Part shown: in pieces, positions 53,372-62,841 of the stretch
How the letters are laid out: each line of letters opens with the position of its first letter
Position numbering within the stretch: position 1 is the first letter of the stretch
NCBI RefSeq assembly: GCF_001999325.1
Contig: NZ_MVAR01000026.1
Coordinates: forward strand, 25,680 to 89,679
DNA from: Thioalkalivibrio versutus
Lineage (GTDB): Bacteria; Pseudomonadota; Gammaproteobacteria; Ectothiorhodospirales; Ectothiorhodospiraceae
Direction of reading: 5' to 3'
DNA: 64,000 bases
Made by a program: the position numbers and the translations under genes
The notes under the pieces: generated by a model
What the model was told of the DNA's origin: nothing
The model's database searches: none
Seen by the model: the letters and a program-made list of their open reading frames with translations, nothing else

Positions 53372-54757
53372 TTACCCCGGCTTCCGATAGCGCGATTCGA
53401 GCGCCGCAAACAGGGCCCGCAGGCCCATCGCCTCGCCGCCCTTGGGCCGCCCCGGGCGCGCGCGATCGTTAAAGGCCATGATGTCGAAATGCATCCAGGT
53501 CGTGCCCTCCGGGACAAACTCCTTGAGAAACAGACCGGCGGTAATGGCTCCGGCGTGGCCCCCGGTGGTGCTGTTCACGATGTCCGCCACGTCACTGTCC
53601 AGCATGTACCGATAAGGCGTGTGCAGCGGCAGTTGGCAGACCGGGTCATCCCATTCGCGCGCCGGCTCGACCAGTGCTCGCGCCCAGCCCTCGTCCTGGG
53701 TGAAGCAGGCGCTGATCTCGGTCCCCACGGCGACGCGCGCCGCCCCGGTGAGCGTCGCAAAGTCCACCAGCAGGTCCGGATGGAACGACCCCGCACGATC
53801 CAGCAGATCGGCCAGGACCAGGCGCCCCTCGGCGTCCGTGTTGTCGATCTCGATCCGCTTGCCGTTGCGTGCGGTCAGCACATCGCCCGGGCGGAAGGCC
53901 CCTGCCCCGATGGCGTTCTCCACGGCCCCGATCAGCACCGTCAGCCGCACCGGGAGTGCCTGCGCCATAATCAGGCGCGCCAGCCCCAGCACGATCGCCG
54001 CCCCGCCCATGTCCTTCTTCATCTGGCGCATGGAATTGCCGGGCTTCAGGTTCAGGCCACCAGAATCGAAGCACACGCCCTTGCCCACCAGCACCAGCGA
54101 CGGCGCGTCGGGCGCCCCCCAGGTCAGTTCGATCACCCGTGCCCCATGGTCGCTGGCAGCCCCCACGGCGTGGATACAGGGGAAATCCTGCTCCAGCTTG
54201 TCGCTGTCGCTGACCAGATGCAGGCTGCTGCCGAATTCCTCGGCCAGCTCCCGTGCCTTCAACACCAGGTTGGCCGGCATCATGTCGGCCGCCGGGGTGT
54301 TGATCAGGTCGCGGGTCAGCCCGATGGACTGCACAAACGCGAGGACCCGCGCCTGATCCGCGTCTTCCGGCCACACCAGCCGCGGCGACCGCGCCAGCGG
54401 TTCGCGGTAACGCTCGAAGCGGTAACGTCCCAGACCCCAGCCAATGGCCGCCAAGTTCTGGATCTCGGGGTTCAGGGGGTCGGTTTCCAGACGGTAATCC
54501 CCCGTCCCGAGGGTCTCCGCCGCCGCGGCCACCATCCAGATCGGAGTTTCCGCATCGAAGCCGGCCAGCACCGCCGCCAGTCCGCCCTCGGCATCGGGGA
54601 TGCGCAGGGTTGCGCCCGGCTCCGCCTCGAACCCGGAGGCTTCCACCCATTTGCGCCAGCTCTCCGGCGCACTCTCCAGGCGGACCGGCAGCGACTCGCG
54701 GCTGACCGGGATCAGGGGAACGGCGGTTTCGGACGACGCAACAAAAACAGAATCCAC
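53372..54757 (-). CDS. Leucyl aminopeptidase (M17 family)
   Basis: A 461-residue two-metal aminopeptidase. LVGKGVCFDSGGLNLKPG, the signature NTDAEGRLVLADLL and DLLVDFATLTGAARVAVG carry the metal ligands and catalytic residues. At 461 residues with a divergent N-terminal domain it is nearer the PepB-like group than PepA. The start is GTG 54757 with GAGGAAAG upstream. Confidence 0.92.
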   Translation of the reverse strand: MDSVFVASSETAVPLIPVSRESLPVRLESAPESWRKWVEASGFEAEPGATLRIPDAEGGLAAVLAGFDAETPIWMVAAAAETLGTGDYRLETDPLNPEIQNLAAIGWGLGRYRFERYREPLARSPRLVWPEDADQARVLAFVQSIGLTRDLINTPAADMMPANLVLKARELAEEFGSSLHLVSDSDKLEQDFPCIHAVGAASDHGARVIELTWGAPDAPSLVLVGKGVCFDSGGLNLKPGNSMRQMKKDMGGAAIVLGLARLIMAQALPVRLTVLIGAVENAIGAGAFRPGDVLTARNGKRIEIDNTDAEGRLVLADLLDRAGSFHPDLLVDFATLTGAARVAVGTEISACFTQDEGWARALVEPAREWDDPVCQLPLHTPYRYMLDSDVADIVNSTTGGHAGAITAGLFLKEFVPEGTTWMHFDIMAFNDRARPGRPKGGEAMGLRALFAALESRYRKPG

Positions 54758-54849
54758 GCGGCTTTCCTCGAAAACGATTCAAAGCCTTCATAATACCTAC
54801 CTTGTCGACCCTTCGGGGTCGTGTTCCCCTAGCCTTACAGGATGTGACG

Positions 54850-55827
54850 ATGACGCCAGCGCTGGAGATTCGCGGGCTCAAGAAGACCTACAAAAACGGA
54901 TTCGAGGCCCTCAAGGGCATCGACCTCGAGGTGGCCCCGGGCAGCTTCTTCGCCCTGCTGGGGCCCAACGGGGCCGGCAAGTCGACGACCATCGGGATCA
55001 TTACCTCGCTGATCAACAAGACCGCCGGCACGGTCAAGGTCTTCGGCCATGACGTGGATACCGACCTGCAGGCAGTGAAGCGCTCCATCGGGCTGGTCCC
55101 TCAGGAGTTCAACTTCAACAACTTCGAGCCGATTGGCGAGATCGTGGTCAATCAGGCCGGCTACTACGGCATCCCCCGGCGCGAGGCCTGGAAACGCTGC
55201 GAGCACTACCTCAAGGAGCTGGGGCTTTGGGAAAAGCGCAAGGACATGGCGCGCACGCTCTCCGGCGGCATGAAGCGCCGCCTGATGATCGCCCGCGCTC
55301 TGGTCCACGAACCGCGCCTGCTGATTCTCGACGAACCCACCGCCGGGGTCGATATCGAGCTGCGGCGTTCGATGTGGGACTTTCTGACCCGCATCAATAC
55401 CGACGGGCGCAGCATCATCCTGACCACGCACTACCTGGAAGAGGCGGAGACTCTGTGCCGCAACATCGCGATCATCGATGACGGTGCGATCATCGAGAAC
55501 ACCACGATGAAGCAGCTGTTGGCCAAGCTCGAGACCGAGACCATGGTGCTGGATTTAAGCGAGCCGCCACCCGGCATCCCGCTGGATTCCCCGATTGCCC
55601 TGCGCCAGGTGGACGAGATGACGCTGGAGGCCGATATCCGCAGCGGCCAGCACCTGAACGACCTGTTCCGGGTGCTGGACCAGGCCGGCATTCGCGTCCA
55701 GAGCATGCGCAACAAGGCCAACCGGCTGGAGGAACTCTTCATCCGCATGACCCGCCCCGGCCAGAGCCCCAGCCATCTGACCCCCGGCGCCAGCGGGACC
55801 ACCGAGCAGCCGGAGAATCAGGCATGA
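54850..55827 (+). CDS. ABC transporter ATP-binding protein (YadG-like)
   Basis: A 325-residue ATPase. Walker A GPNGAGKST, the Q-loop VPQEFNFNNF, the signature LSGGMKRR, Walker B LLILDEPTAGVD and the switch TTHYLEEAE are all present, with a C-terminal extension of about 90 residues as in ABC-2 exporter ATPases. It overlaps the permease gene by 4 bp. The pair resembles E. coli yadG-yadH, whose substrate is unknown. ATG 54850 is the first start giving the normal N-terminus. Confidence 0.92.
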   Translation: MTPALEIRGLKKTYKNGFEALKGIDLEVAPGSFFALLGPNGAGKSTTIGIITSLINKTAGTVKVFGHDVDTDLQAVKRSIGLVPQEFNFNNFEPIGEIVVNQAGYYGIPRREAWKRCEHYLKELGLWEKRKDMARTLSGGMKRRLMIARALVHEPRLLILDEPTAGVDIELRRSMWDFLTRINTDGRSIILTTHYLEEAETLCRNIAIIDDGAIIENTTMKQLLAKLETETMVLDLSEPPPGIPLDSPIALRQVDEMTLEADIRSGQHLNDLFRVLDQAGIRVQSMRNKANRLEELFIRMTRPGQSPSHLTPGASGTTEQPENQA

Positions 55828-56606
55828 GCGACTCCCATCTGCGCGATTACTGGACCGCCTTCCGGACCATCGTCAGCAAGGAAGTGCTGCGCTTTGCCCG
55901 GATCTGGGTGCAGACGGTCCTGCCCCCGGTTATTACCACGGCGCTGTACTTCATCATCTTCGGGGGGTTGATCGGCGAGCGCATCGGAGAGATGGAAGGC
56001 TACCGTTACATGGACTTCATCGTCCCGGGCCTGATCATGCTGGCGGTGATCACCAACAGCTATGCCAATGTGGTGTCGTCGTTCTTCGGCTCCAAGTTCC
56101 AGCGCCACATCGAGGAACTGCTGGTCTCGCCCATCCCCAACAGCGTGATCATTCTCGGGTTCGTCTTTGGCGGCGTGGCGCGGGGCCTGGCGGTCGGCGT
56201 GGCCGTACTGCTGGTCTCGCTGTTCTTCAGCCCGCTCAGCATCCACAACCCCGGCGTAATGCTGATCATCGTGCTGATGACGTCCATCCTGTTTGCCCTC
56301 GCCGGGCTGATCAACGGTGTCTTCGCGCGTACCTTCGACGACATCGCCATCGTCCCGACCTTCATCCTGACGCCGCTGACCTATCTGGGCGGGGTGTTCT
56401 ACTCCATCAGCCTGTTGCCGGAGTTCTGGCAGGGCGTGTCCATGCTGAACCCGATCCTCTACATGGTCGACGCCTTCCGTTACGGCAGCCTGGGCCATAG
56501 CGACTTCCCGATCGCCATGTCCTTTGCCATCATTGCCGGGTTCATTGCGGTCATGTACGGGGTTGCGTTGGTCCTGCTCAACCGGGGCGTGGGGATTCGA
56601 TCCTGA
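55824..56606 (+). CDS. ABC-2 type transporter permease (YadH-like)
   Basis: A 260-residue, six-helix inner membrane protein. The DFIVPGLIMLAVITNSYANV segment and PTFILTPLTYLGGVFYSISLLPE (the ABC-2 signature region) identify the family. It is translated with the ATPase (ATGA overlap) and forms an exporter of unknown substrate. Confidence 0.92.
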   Translation: MSDSHLRDYWTAFRTIVSKEVLRFARIWVQTVLPPVITTALYFIIFGGLIGERIGEMEGYRYMDFIVPGLIMLAVITNSYANVVSSFFGSKFQRHIEELLVSPIPNSVIILGFVFGGVARGLAVGVAVLLVSLFFSPLSIHNPGVMLIIVLMTSILFALAGLINGVFARTFDDIAIVPTFILTPLTYLGGVFYSISLLPEFWQGVSMLNPILYMVDAFRYGSLGHSDFPIAMSFAIIAGFIAVMYGVALVLLNRGVGIRS

Positions 56607-56669
56607 GACGCGCAGGCCGCGAAACTCCGGGAGACCGCCTTCCGACGCTGTTTATTGCCCGAAAAAACG

Positions 56670-56678
56670 TGGTATAAA
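56670..56678 (+). promoter_or_regulatory. Extended -10 promoter for the M23 peptidase
   Basis: TGGTATAAA, a TGn extended -10 with TATAAA, lies 28 bp upstream of the ATG. The -35 position is weak, as is common for extended -10 promoters. Confidence 0.5.
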
Positions 56679-56705
56679 GCGGAAACTCTGCAGGGCAACG
56701 GCCAT

Positions 56706-58214
56706 ATGGGTAACAACAGAAAGACTTTGCATTTCTTTCTGGCGGGCACCGCCGGACTCACCATTCTGGTGGGCACCAGCCTGCTTCTCGCCTCCCAGCC
56801 CTCCGAGACGTCCCAACCGCTGAAAATCGGCGCCGGCAATCCCCTCCCCGCTTCCCAGCTCGCGCTCGCCCGTGCGGACCATCCGGCTGGCGGCGCGTCG
56901 ATACGGACGGCGCATAGTGCCGCATTCGAGGGTGGCGCCCAGACCGTGGCTTTTGCCTCCGACCTGCCGGGCGAGCCCGCCCCGGATTACGACGACGCCA
57001 CAATCGACCCGGACGCCGAGGCCCCCACTTCCTACGAGACCTTCGATCTCGACGGCGACTCCGATGTCGCCGCTGACGCCGCAGCCACGGACACCGACTG
57101 GTACACCCACACCCTGCAGAAAGGCGAGCGTCTGACGGGCCTCTGGGAACGCGAATGGGAACTCCCGCTGGCGACCCTCTACCGCCTGCTGGACGACGAC
57201 GACAACGCCTCGATCCTGAACCGTGTGCGCCCCGGCCAGGAGATCGAATGGCAGGTCGACGACGAGGGCTACCTGACTCGCCTGCGCCTGTGGACCGACC
57301 GGGCCAGCGGGCATGAGTGGGTCCGCGAGGCCGATGGCTGGGAGTTCGAACTCGGCGAAGTCGAGAACGGCCGCGAGGTCAGCCACCTGATCATTACGGC
57401 CGAGATCGATGGCAACATCGCCAACGCCTTGACCGAACGCGCGGATATCTCCGCGCGTTCGGCCAACGCCCTGGCCGTGCTGCTGGACCGCTACCTGCCG
57501 GTGCGCACCCACGCCCGTACCGGCGACCAGTTCACCCTGCTGGTAGAGCAGGAAACCCTGGTAGGCGACGACACCCCGCTCAACCTGCGTCTGCTGGCAT
57601 TCGACTACGAAGGCGAGCGCATCGAGATCCGTGCGGCGCGCAACGTCAACGGGCGTTTCTACACCCCGGATGGCGAAAGCCTGCTGCCCCCGTTCGATCG
57701 CCGCCCGTTCTCCGGCAACTATCGCATCAGCTCCAGCTTCAACCCGAACCGTCGTCACCCAGTGACCGGGCGCGTGGCCCCGCACCAGGGGACGGACTTC
57801 GCCATGCCAATCGGAACTCCGATCCAGGCACCAGCCGACGGTCGCGTAACCCGCGTCGAGAACCACCCGTATGCCGGTCGCTTCATCGTGATCGAGCACG
57901 GTCAAGGCTACTCCACCCGCTACCTGCATCTGGACCGCCCGCTGGTGCGCCCGGGTCAGACCGTCGAGCGGGGCGACCGCATCGCATTGTCCGGCAATAC
58001 CGGTCGCAGTACCGGGCCGCATCTTCACTACGAGATCCACGTGAACAGCCGCCCCCAGAACCCGATGCGCGTGGAACTGCCGGAAAGCGACGCCCTGGAA
58101 GGCGACGAGCTCGACCGCTTCAAGTCCATCAGCCAGACCCTGCTGGCCCAGCTGGATAACGGACAGCGCAACCAGCAGGTGGCGTTCACCCCGTTCGAAG
58201 AATTGGCCCGCTAA
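56706..58214 (+). CDS. M23 family metallopeptidase (MepM/OapA-like)
   Basis: A 502-residue envelope protein. One N-terminal transmembrane/signal segment (TLHFFLAGTAGLTILVGTSL) precedes a long low-complexity acidic stretch, an OapA-like domain with LQKGERLTGLWEREWELP (LysM-like), and a C-terminal M23 zinc peptidase with HQGTDFAMPIGTPI and HLHYEIHVN. Both ligand motifs (HxxxD and HxH) are present, so it should cut peptidoglycan cross-links rather than be a degenerate activator. It is not in an operon with an obvious partner. Confidence 0.92.
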   Translation: MGNNRKTLHFFLAGTAGLTILVGTSLLLASQPSETSQPLKIGAGNPLPASQLALARADHPAGGASIRTAHSAAFEGGAQTVAFASDLPGEPAPDYDDATIDPDAEAPTSYETFDLDGDSDVAADAAATDTDWYTHTLQKGERLTGLWEREWELPLATLYRLLDDDDNASILNRVRPGQEIEWQVDDEGYLTRLRLWTDRASGHEWVREADGWEFELGEVENGREVSHLIITAEIDGNIANALTERADISARSANALAVLLDRYLPVRTHARTGDQFTLLVEQETLVGDDTPLNLRLLAFDYEGERIEIRAARNVNGRFYTPDGESLLPPFDRRPFSGNYRISSSFNPNRRHPVTGRVAPHQGTDFAMPIGTPIQAPADGRVTRVENHPYAGRFIVIEHGQGYSTRYLHLDRPLVRPGQTVERGDRIALSGNTGRSTGPHLHYEIHVNSRPQNPMRVELPESDALEGDELDRFKSISQTLLAQLDNGQRNQQVAFTPFEELAR

Positions 58215-58257
58215 CCTCCCATTACGGCCCGTCTCGCGCAATCGCGCCTGGCGGGCT

Positions 58258-60144
58258 GTGACGGTCCGGTCCTTGGCGACACCCTTGCTCTCCCCCCCCT
58301 TGCTCGACTGGGCACGCCTCGAATGGCGTGACGGACAGCCTTTCGCCGCCGACTACGGGGACGGCTACTTCGGCTCCAGCGATCCGCATGCCGAGGTGCG
58401 CGAGGTCTTCATCGAGGCCAACGACCTCGCCCGGCGCTTCCGCCAGTGTCAGCGCTTCGTGCTTGCCGAGACCGGCTTCGGGAGCGGGCTCAACCTCTTG
58501 CTGGCGCTGCAGGAGTGGCGACGCCACGCGCCCCCCGGCGCCTTCCTGTCTCTGTTGAGCCTCGAGGCCCACCCGCTCGCACCCGCCGACCTTGCGGCCC
58601 TGCACCAACGCCTGGGCCTCGACAATGCTGACGCCCGCCAGCTACGGGCCCAGTATCCACCACCGGTTCCCGGACTCCACCGAATCCAGTTCCCCGAGGC
58701 CAGGGCCGCGTTGACCCTGGGCCTGGGTGACGCCGCTCCACTTCTTGCACAGATCCGCGGCACCGTGGACGCCTGGTTCTTTGACGGGTTCGCGCCGCGC
58801 AGCAATCCCGCCCTGTGGAACACCGGGGTGTTCCGGCAAGTGGCGCGGCTTTCCGCGCCGGGTACTACATTCGGCACCTACACCGCAGCCGGTCAGGTTC
58901 GACGCGACCTGGAGAGCACGGGGTTCGAGGTACGCCGGGTGCCCGGTCATGGCCCGAAACGCGAGCGTCTCGTGGGGACCCTTCGGGATACCCAGTCGCC
59001 CGCGAAGTCACCGCCCCGCGAGGTACCGCAACGTGTCGCCATCGTGGGGGCCGGGATTGCCGGGCTCAGCGCCGCCCATGCCCTGCAGGCGCGAGGAGTG
59101 GAGGTCACGGTCTTCGACCCGAACGGTGTTGGCGGTGGCGCCTCCGGCAACCCGGCGGGCGTCCTGTTGCCGAACCTTCATCCTCGCGACGGGGAGCTGA
59201 ATACCCTGGCACTCGCGGGGATACGCCGTACCGGTTTCCTTTCCGGACAGCTCGACCCGACCGGCGCATACGGTATCCGGCTGGCAACGGGCGTGGCCTT
59301 CCATGGCATCAGCGCCCACGGACGCAAGCGCGTGGAACGTCTGCTGAAAGCGGGTCCCGAACATGCGGCCCTGCTGTTCGACCCTGGCGGGCCGGGTTGC
59401 ACCGCGGACCCTCACATCTACTACCCGGACGGTCTGGCGATCGACATGCGGGCCCTTTGCGAGGCTGTGGCCCACGACCTGCCGCCCCTGCGCATGGAAT
59501 CGGTACAGGCGCTGGAGCCGTCGTCCAACGCCGGTCCCGTGCAGGTTGAGAGCGACGCTGGGTCTGAAGCCTTCGACGCGGTCGTAGTGGCGACGGCCGC
59601 CGGCGATGGCACCACCTTGTGCCCGGAACAAGCGGGTATCTCCACGGTAACCGGTCAGATGACCCGGGTCCGTGCGGCCTTCCCCGATTGGGGTGGCTTT
59701 GTGGCAACAGGTCAGGGCTACTGCATCCCGGAGGGCGGCGGAACCGCCTGGATTGGGGCGACCTATCGCCGCACGGAGGGCCCCGGGGCCGAAAATGAAC
59801 AGGCACCGCAGGCCGAGGATGATCAGACCAATCTGCGGCATCTTGCCTGGGTTCCAGGGCTACAGGATGCCCAGGCAGTCGAGATCCTTGCGCAGTGGAC
59901 CGGGGAGCGCGCCGTGGTCCGCGATCGCCTGCCGCTCGTCGGGCGCAGCCGGCTGGATCCCGGTGGCCGTGTACTGTTGAGCCTGGCGCATGGCTCGCGC
60001 GGACTGCTCTATGCCCCGCTGGCTGGCGAATGGCTGGCCGATCACCTGCTGGGTCTGATCGAGCCGCTCGAGGCGCAAACTGCGGCTCGGTTCGCCCCGG
60101 CGCGTCACTCCGTGCCGGATTCCGGCGCCGCCTCCGACGCGTAG
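58258..60144 (+). CDS. mnmC: Bifunctional tRNA mnm5s2U methyltransferase / FAD-dependent cmnm5s2U oxidoreductase
   Basis: A 628-residue fusion. The N-terminal methyltransferase (MnmD) has ETGFGSGLNLLLALQEW and VDAWFFDGFAPRSNPALWN. The C-terminal FAD oxidoreductase begins RVAIVGAGIAGLSAAHALQARG near residue 260. Together they convert cmnm5s2U34 via nm5s2U34 to mnm5s2U34. The GTG start at 58258 begins the family N-terminus. The 3' end overlaps the convergent diguanylate cyclase gene by 40 bp. Confidence 0.95.
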   Translation: MTVRSLATPLLSPPLLDWARLEWRDGQPFAADYGDGYFGSSDPHAEVREVFIEANDLARRFRQCQRFVLAETGFGSGLNLLLALQEWRRHAPPGAFLSLLSLEAHPLAPADLAALHQRLGLDNADARQLRAQYPPPVPGLHRIQFPEARAALTLGLGDAAPLLAQIRGTVDAWFFDGFAPRSNPALWNTGVFRQVARLSAPGTTFGTYTAAGQVRRDLESTGFEVRRVPGHGPKRERLVGTLRDTQSPAKSPPREVPQRVAIVGAGIAGLSAAHALQARGVEVTVFDPNGVGGGASGNPAGVLLPNLHPRDGELNTLALAGIRRTGFLSGQLDPTGAYGIRLATGVAFHGISAHGRKRVERLLKAGPEHAALLFDPGGPGCTADPHIYYPDGLAIDMRALCEAVAHDLPPLRMESVQALEPSSNAGPVQVESDAGSEAFDAVVVATAAGDGTTLCPEQAGISTVTGQMTRVRAAFPDWGGFVATGQGYCIPEGGGTAWIGATYRRTEGPGAENEQAPQAEDDQTNLRHLAWVPGLQDAQAVEILAQWTGERAVVRDRLPLVGRSRLDPGGRVLLSLAHGSRGLLYAPLAGEWLADHLLGLIEPLEAQTAARFAPARHSVPDSGAASDA

Positions 60145-62360
60145 GCCACGTCGTTGCGTCCGGCGGCCTTGACGCGGTACATCGCGTGGTCCGCGGCCAT
60201 CATCAGGTCCGCCAGGCGCTGACCATCTCGGGGGTAGAAGGCGACCCCGATACTGCACGAGAGGGTCTCCTCCACCGGTTCCATATGGCCGGGGTGCAAC
60301 TCGAATGGCTGCCGGAAAGCCGCCTGCAACCGTTCGATCAGTCCCCCGGCCTCCTCTCGTCGATTCAACGGCGCACTCAGCACGATGAACTCGTCCCCGC
60401 CCAGGCGCACCAGCAGGTCATCCGGACGCAGACTGGCCGCAAGCCGTTGCGCCAGCTGGCGCAGGAGTTCGTCCCCTACGGCATGGCCGTACTGATCGTT
60501 CACCGGCTTGAAACGGTCCAGGTCAATGAACAGCAGCGCCAGCTGTCCCTCCTTGCGATCCGCTCGCGCCGCAAGCCGCGGAAATGCCCGATCCAGCGCC
60601 GCGCGATTCGCGGTTCTGGTTAACGGGTCCTCCCAGGCCAGGGCCTGCATGCGCTCTTCCAGCTGCTTGCGCTCGGTCACGTCCAGGGCGTGCCACACCA
60701 CGGCCGACGAACCCTCGAACGGTGCGTCGATTGGGCGTACCCGCGCCTCGTACCAGCGGGTTGCCTCCATTGATGGACTCGTCTCGCCTCCGTGGAACAC
60801 GCTCGCCTGCAGGCGGTACTGGATCTCCTGCAATTCGCCTTCGCGCAAGGCCCGGCGCACGACGCCGGAAAAGCGCTGCGCGACCTCATCCGGAAGCAGT
60901 TCCGCCAGTGTGTGCCCGGCCGCCGTGTGCTGGGGTGCCTGGCCGCGCCGCGCTTCGCCAAAGACCGCGCGAACGAGGCCAGTGTCGTCGATCACCAGGG
61001 CATCGCCGGGCATGGCCTCGAACAGCGCGTCCTGAAGATCACGGGCCTCGCTCAACGCGTTGAACAGCATTCGGTTGTCGTGTACATCCACAAAGCTCAA
61101 CAGGAAGGCCCGCTGCCCTTCCCAGTCAATCGGCACCCAACGCAGTAGATGAAACCGCTGGTCTCCGTCCGCCGTGTGTACGCGAATCTCGCGCCCGCGC
61201 GGCTCCTCCAATGCCATTGAAAAATCGAGCGCAGGGGGAAGGCGCCGGCGATCGTCGGCCTGAATCACCCCCAGCGCCGAAAGAGTCTGGCCAGGATCCG
61301 GCGACAGGCCGGTCATGCGGGTAAAGGCCGGATTGGCCCAAAGGACCCGGCGCCCCGCGACCACCAGAGTGGCATCCGCCAGACGATTCACGAGCGCCTG
61401 ATAGCGCGTGAGGGCCTCCCGCCGCTGCCGGATGCCCTCCCCCACACGGAAGGTGTACCCACTAACCGCCAGCAGCCCGACCACGCCCATCACCCACCAG
61501 GCGGCCGGGCGCTCCGTGGCGGATGGGTTGGGGACAGGGTGTGCAAGCATCTGCCACTGGCCCCCGGCAAAGGTCACGTCGAGCGCGAGCGGCGCGCTGG
61601 CCACGTCGATCTGTTCGGGGTTGTAGAAGACCTCACCGTCGGCGCCGGTCCCGTCGAGGCCGCGCAGGGCCAGTTGCAGGCTGGGCGGGCGCGGGGCCAG
61701 ACCCGCCTTGCCAAGGATCGTTTCGAAATCCAGCGCAATACTCGACAGTGTCCACGGATTGGCCAACGCCGGCGGATCTTCCGGATCGGTCAGGACCGGG
61801 GCGCGCACCAGAAGCCCCCGACCGCCCTGTGCCAACGTCCAGGGCCCGGCGACGACCGTTTGCCGGCTCTCCAGCACTTGTTGATAGGAGGCGCCCTGCT
61901 CCGGATGTTCCGCCAGGTTGAGGCCGATCGCGTCCTCGTTGCCATCGCGCGGGTAGACCAGCGCAAGGATCTCGCCGCGCGCCAGGGTCAGAGAGCGAAT
62001 CAGTTCCGGCTGGCTGCGATAAAGACGGTCCGCTGCCCGGTCGAAGTCATCCTCGGTCAGGTCCGGGTGGACATAGGCATAGGCGGCAAGCCCGATCGTC
62101 GCATGGACCGTGCCATTCAGCACGCTTTCCAGTTGGGTCCGAAGGCTGCTTGCCTCCGAGACCACGGCTTGCTGATAGCGGTCGGCCATCTGCTGTTTCC
62201 AGCCCTGGTCGATGGCCACGAACAGCAGGGCAAACAGCAACCCGGCAATCAGCGCCGCCACCACCGGGCCGCTGATATGCGGTTCGGTGGTGCGGGCGTC
62301 GGCCGGCTGGGCCGCTGGCCGCGCTTCGGATCCTTCCGTTGTGTCCGTGGACTGGGGCAT
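60105..62360 (-). CDS. Membrane CHASE-PAS-GGDEF diguanylate cyclase
   Basis: A 751-residue membrane protein. One N-terminal transmembrane helix (about residues 32-55), a periplasmic CHASE-like sensor with LIRSLTLARGEILALVYPRDGNEDAIG, a second helix (WWVMGVVGLLAVSGYTF), two PAS-type regions, and a C-terminal GGDEF domain at 654-658. RPDD five residues before GGDEF is a complete I-site, so product inhibition is likely. It has no EAL domain. ATG 62360 is used; an in-frame GTG at 62375 is possible, and neither has a strong ribosome site. Confidence 0.9.
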   Translation of the reverse strand: MPQSTDTTEGSEARPAAQPADARTTEPHISGPVVAALIAGLLFALLFVAIDQGWKQQMADRYQQAVVSEASSLRTQLESVLNGTVHATIGLAAYAYVHPDLTEDDFDRAADRLYRSQPELIRSLTLARGEILALVYPRDGNEDAIGLNLAEHPEQGASYQQVLESRQTVVAGPWTLAQGGRGLLVRAPVLTDPEDPPALANPWTLSSIALDFETILGKAGLAPRPPSLQLALRGLDGTGADGEVFYNPEQIDVASAPLALDVTFAGGQWQMLAHPVPNPSATERPAAWWVMGVVGLLAVSGYTFRVGEGIRQRREALTRYQALVNRLADATLVVAGRRVLWANPAFTRMTGLSPDPGQTLSALGVIQADDRRRLPPALDFSMALEEPRGREIRVHTADGDQRFHLLRWVPIDWEGQRAFLLSFVDVHDNRMLFNALSEARDLQDALFEAMPGDALVIDDTGLVRAVFGEARRGQAPQHTAAGHTLAELLPDEVAQRFSGVVRRALREGELQEIQYRLQASVFHGGETSPSMEATRWYEARVRPIDAPFEGSSAVVWHALDVTERKQLEERMQALAWEDPLTRTANRAALDRAFPRLAARADRKEGQLALLFIDLDRFKPVNDQYGHAVGDELLRQLAQRLAASLRPDDLLVRLGGDEFIVLSAPLNRREEAGGLIERLQAAFRQPFELHPGHMEPVEETLSCSIGVAFYPRDGQRLADLMMAADHAMYRVKAAGRNDVAYASEAAPESGTE

Positions 62361-62453
62361 GCCGGATCTTTTCACAGGGACGCTCAGAGCCCCACTATGC
62401 GCCTTTCCCGGGCCTGGCTGAACCGTTGCATGGATGTAACACGAACCTTCGCC

Positions 62454-62762
62454 TCACGCCTCGTGATCGAGCGTGCCCTCGGACCCGTCGTTCTGCCTCT
62501 TCCAGGTCGCCGCGAGATGTCGCTTCTCGGCGGGTCGCAGGCGTTTGATACGTTGTTCCTCGCGCAATGCCTCGCCGTGGCCGGGAAACACCTTCGCCCC
62601 CAGGAGCTGCTCCGGCGGGTACATGCGGGTGAAACGCGCCCCGCGCCCCGCACGATGAGCGGCCAGACGCGCCGCAAGCCGCGGTGTAACCCCGGTATAG
62701 ATCCGGGCACCGCGGCACTCCAGGAGATAGACGTACCAGGGTTGGGGGCTGGCCACGATCAC
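62454..62762 (-). CDS. GIY-YIG domain nuclease-like protein
   Basis: A 102-residue single-domain protein of the UPF0213 type. WYVYLLECRGARIYTGVTPRL is the VYLL-YTG form of GIY-YIG, with the downstream Arg (RLAAH) and Glu (ALREEQRIKRL) in place. Small chromosomal members are of uncertain role (structure-specific nuclease). The start is probably GTG 62762. It lies 20 bp from the tRNA fragment. Confidence 0.85.
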   Translation of the reverse strand: MIVASPQPWYVYLLECRGARIYTGVTPRLAARLAAHRAGRGARFTRMYPPEQLLGAKVFPGHGEALREEQRIKRLRPAEKRHLAATWKRQNDGSEGTLDHEA

Positions 62763-62781
62763 ACACCCGGGTAGAAATGAT

Positions 62782-62841
62782 TGGTGGGGACGGCCGGAAT
62801 CGAACCGGCACGGCCTTGCGGCCAGCGGATTTTAAGTCCGG
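62782..62841 (-). other. tRNA-Leu(UAA) 3' fragment, attachment site (att) of an integrated element
   Basis: Minus strand: the anticodon loop CTTAAAA (anticodon TAA), the long class II variable arm GGCC-GCAA-GGCC, the T-arm with TTCGATT, the acceptor 3' strand CGTCCCC, discriminator A and encoded CCA are intact. The 5' half is missing: no GGGGACG acceptor strand or D-arm exists in the following 150 bp. Four of the five anticodon-stem pairs can form; the fifth (position 27) cannot, marking where host identity ends near 62841. This is the footprint of integration into the 3' half of a tRNA gene. Confidence 0.88.
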
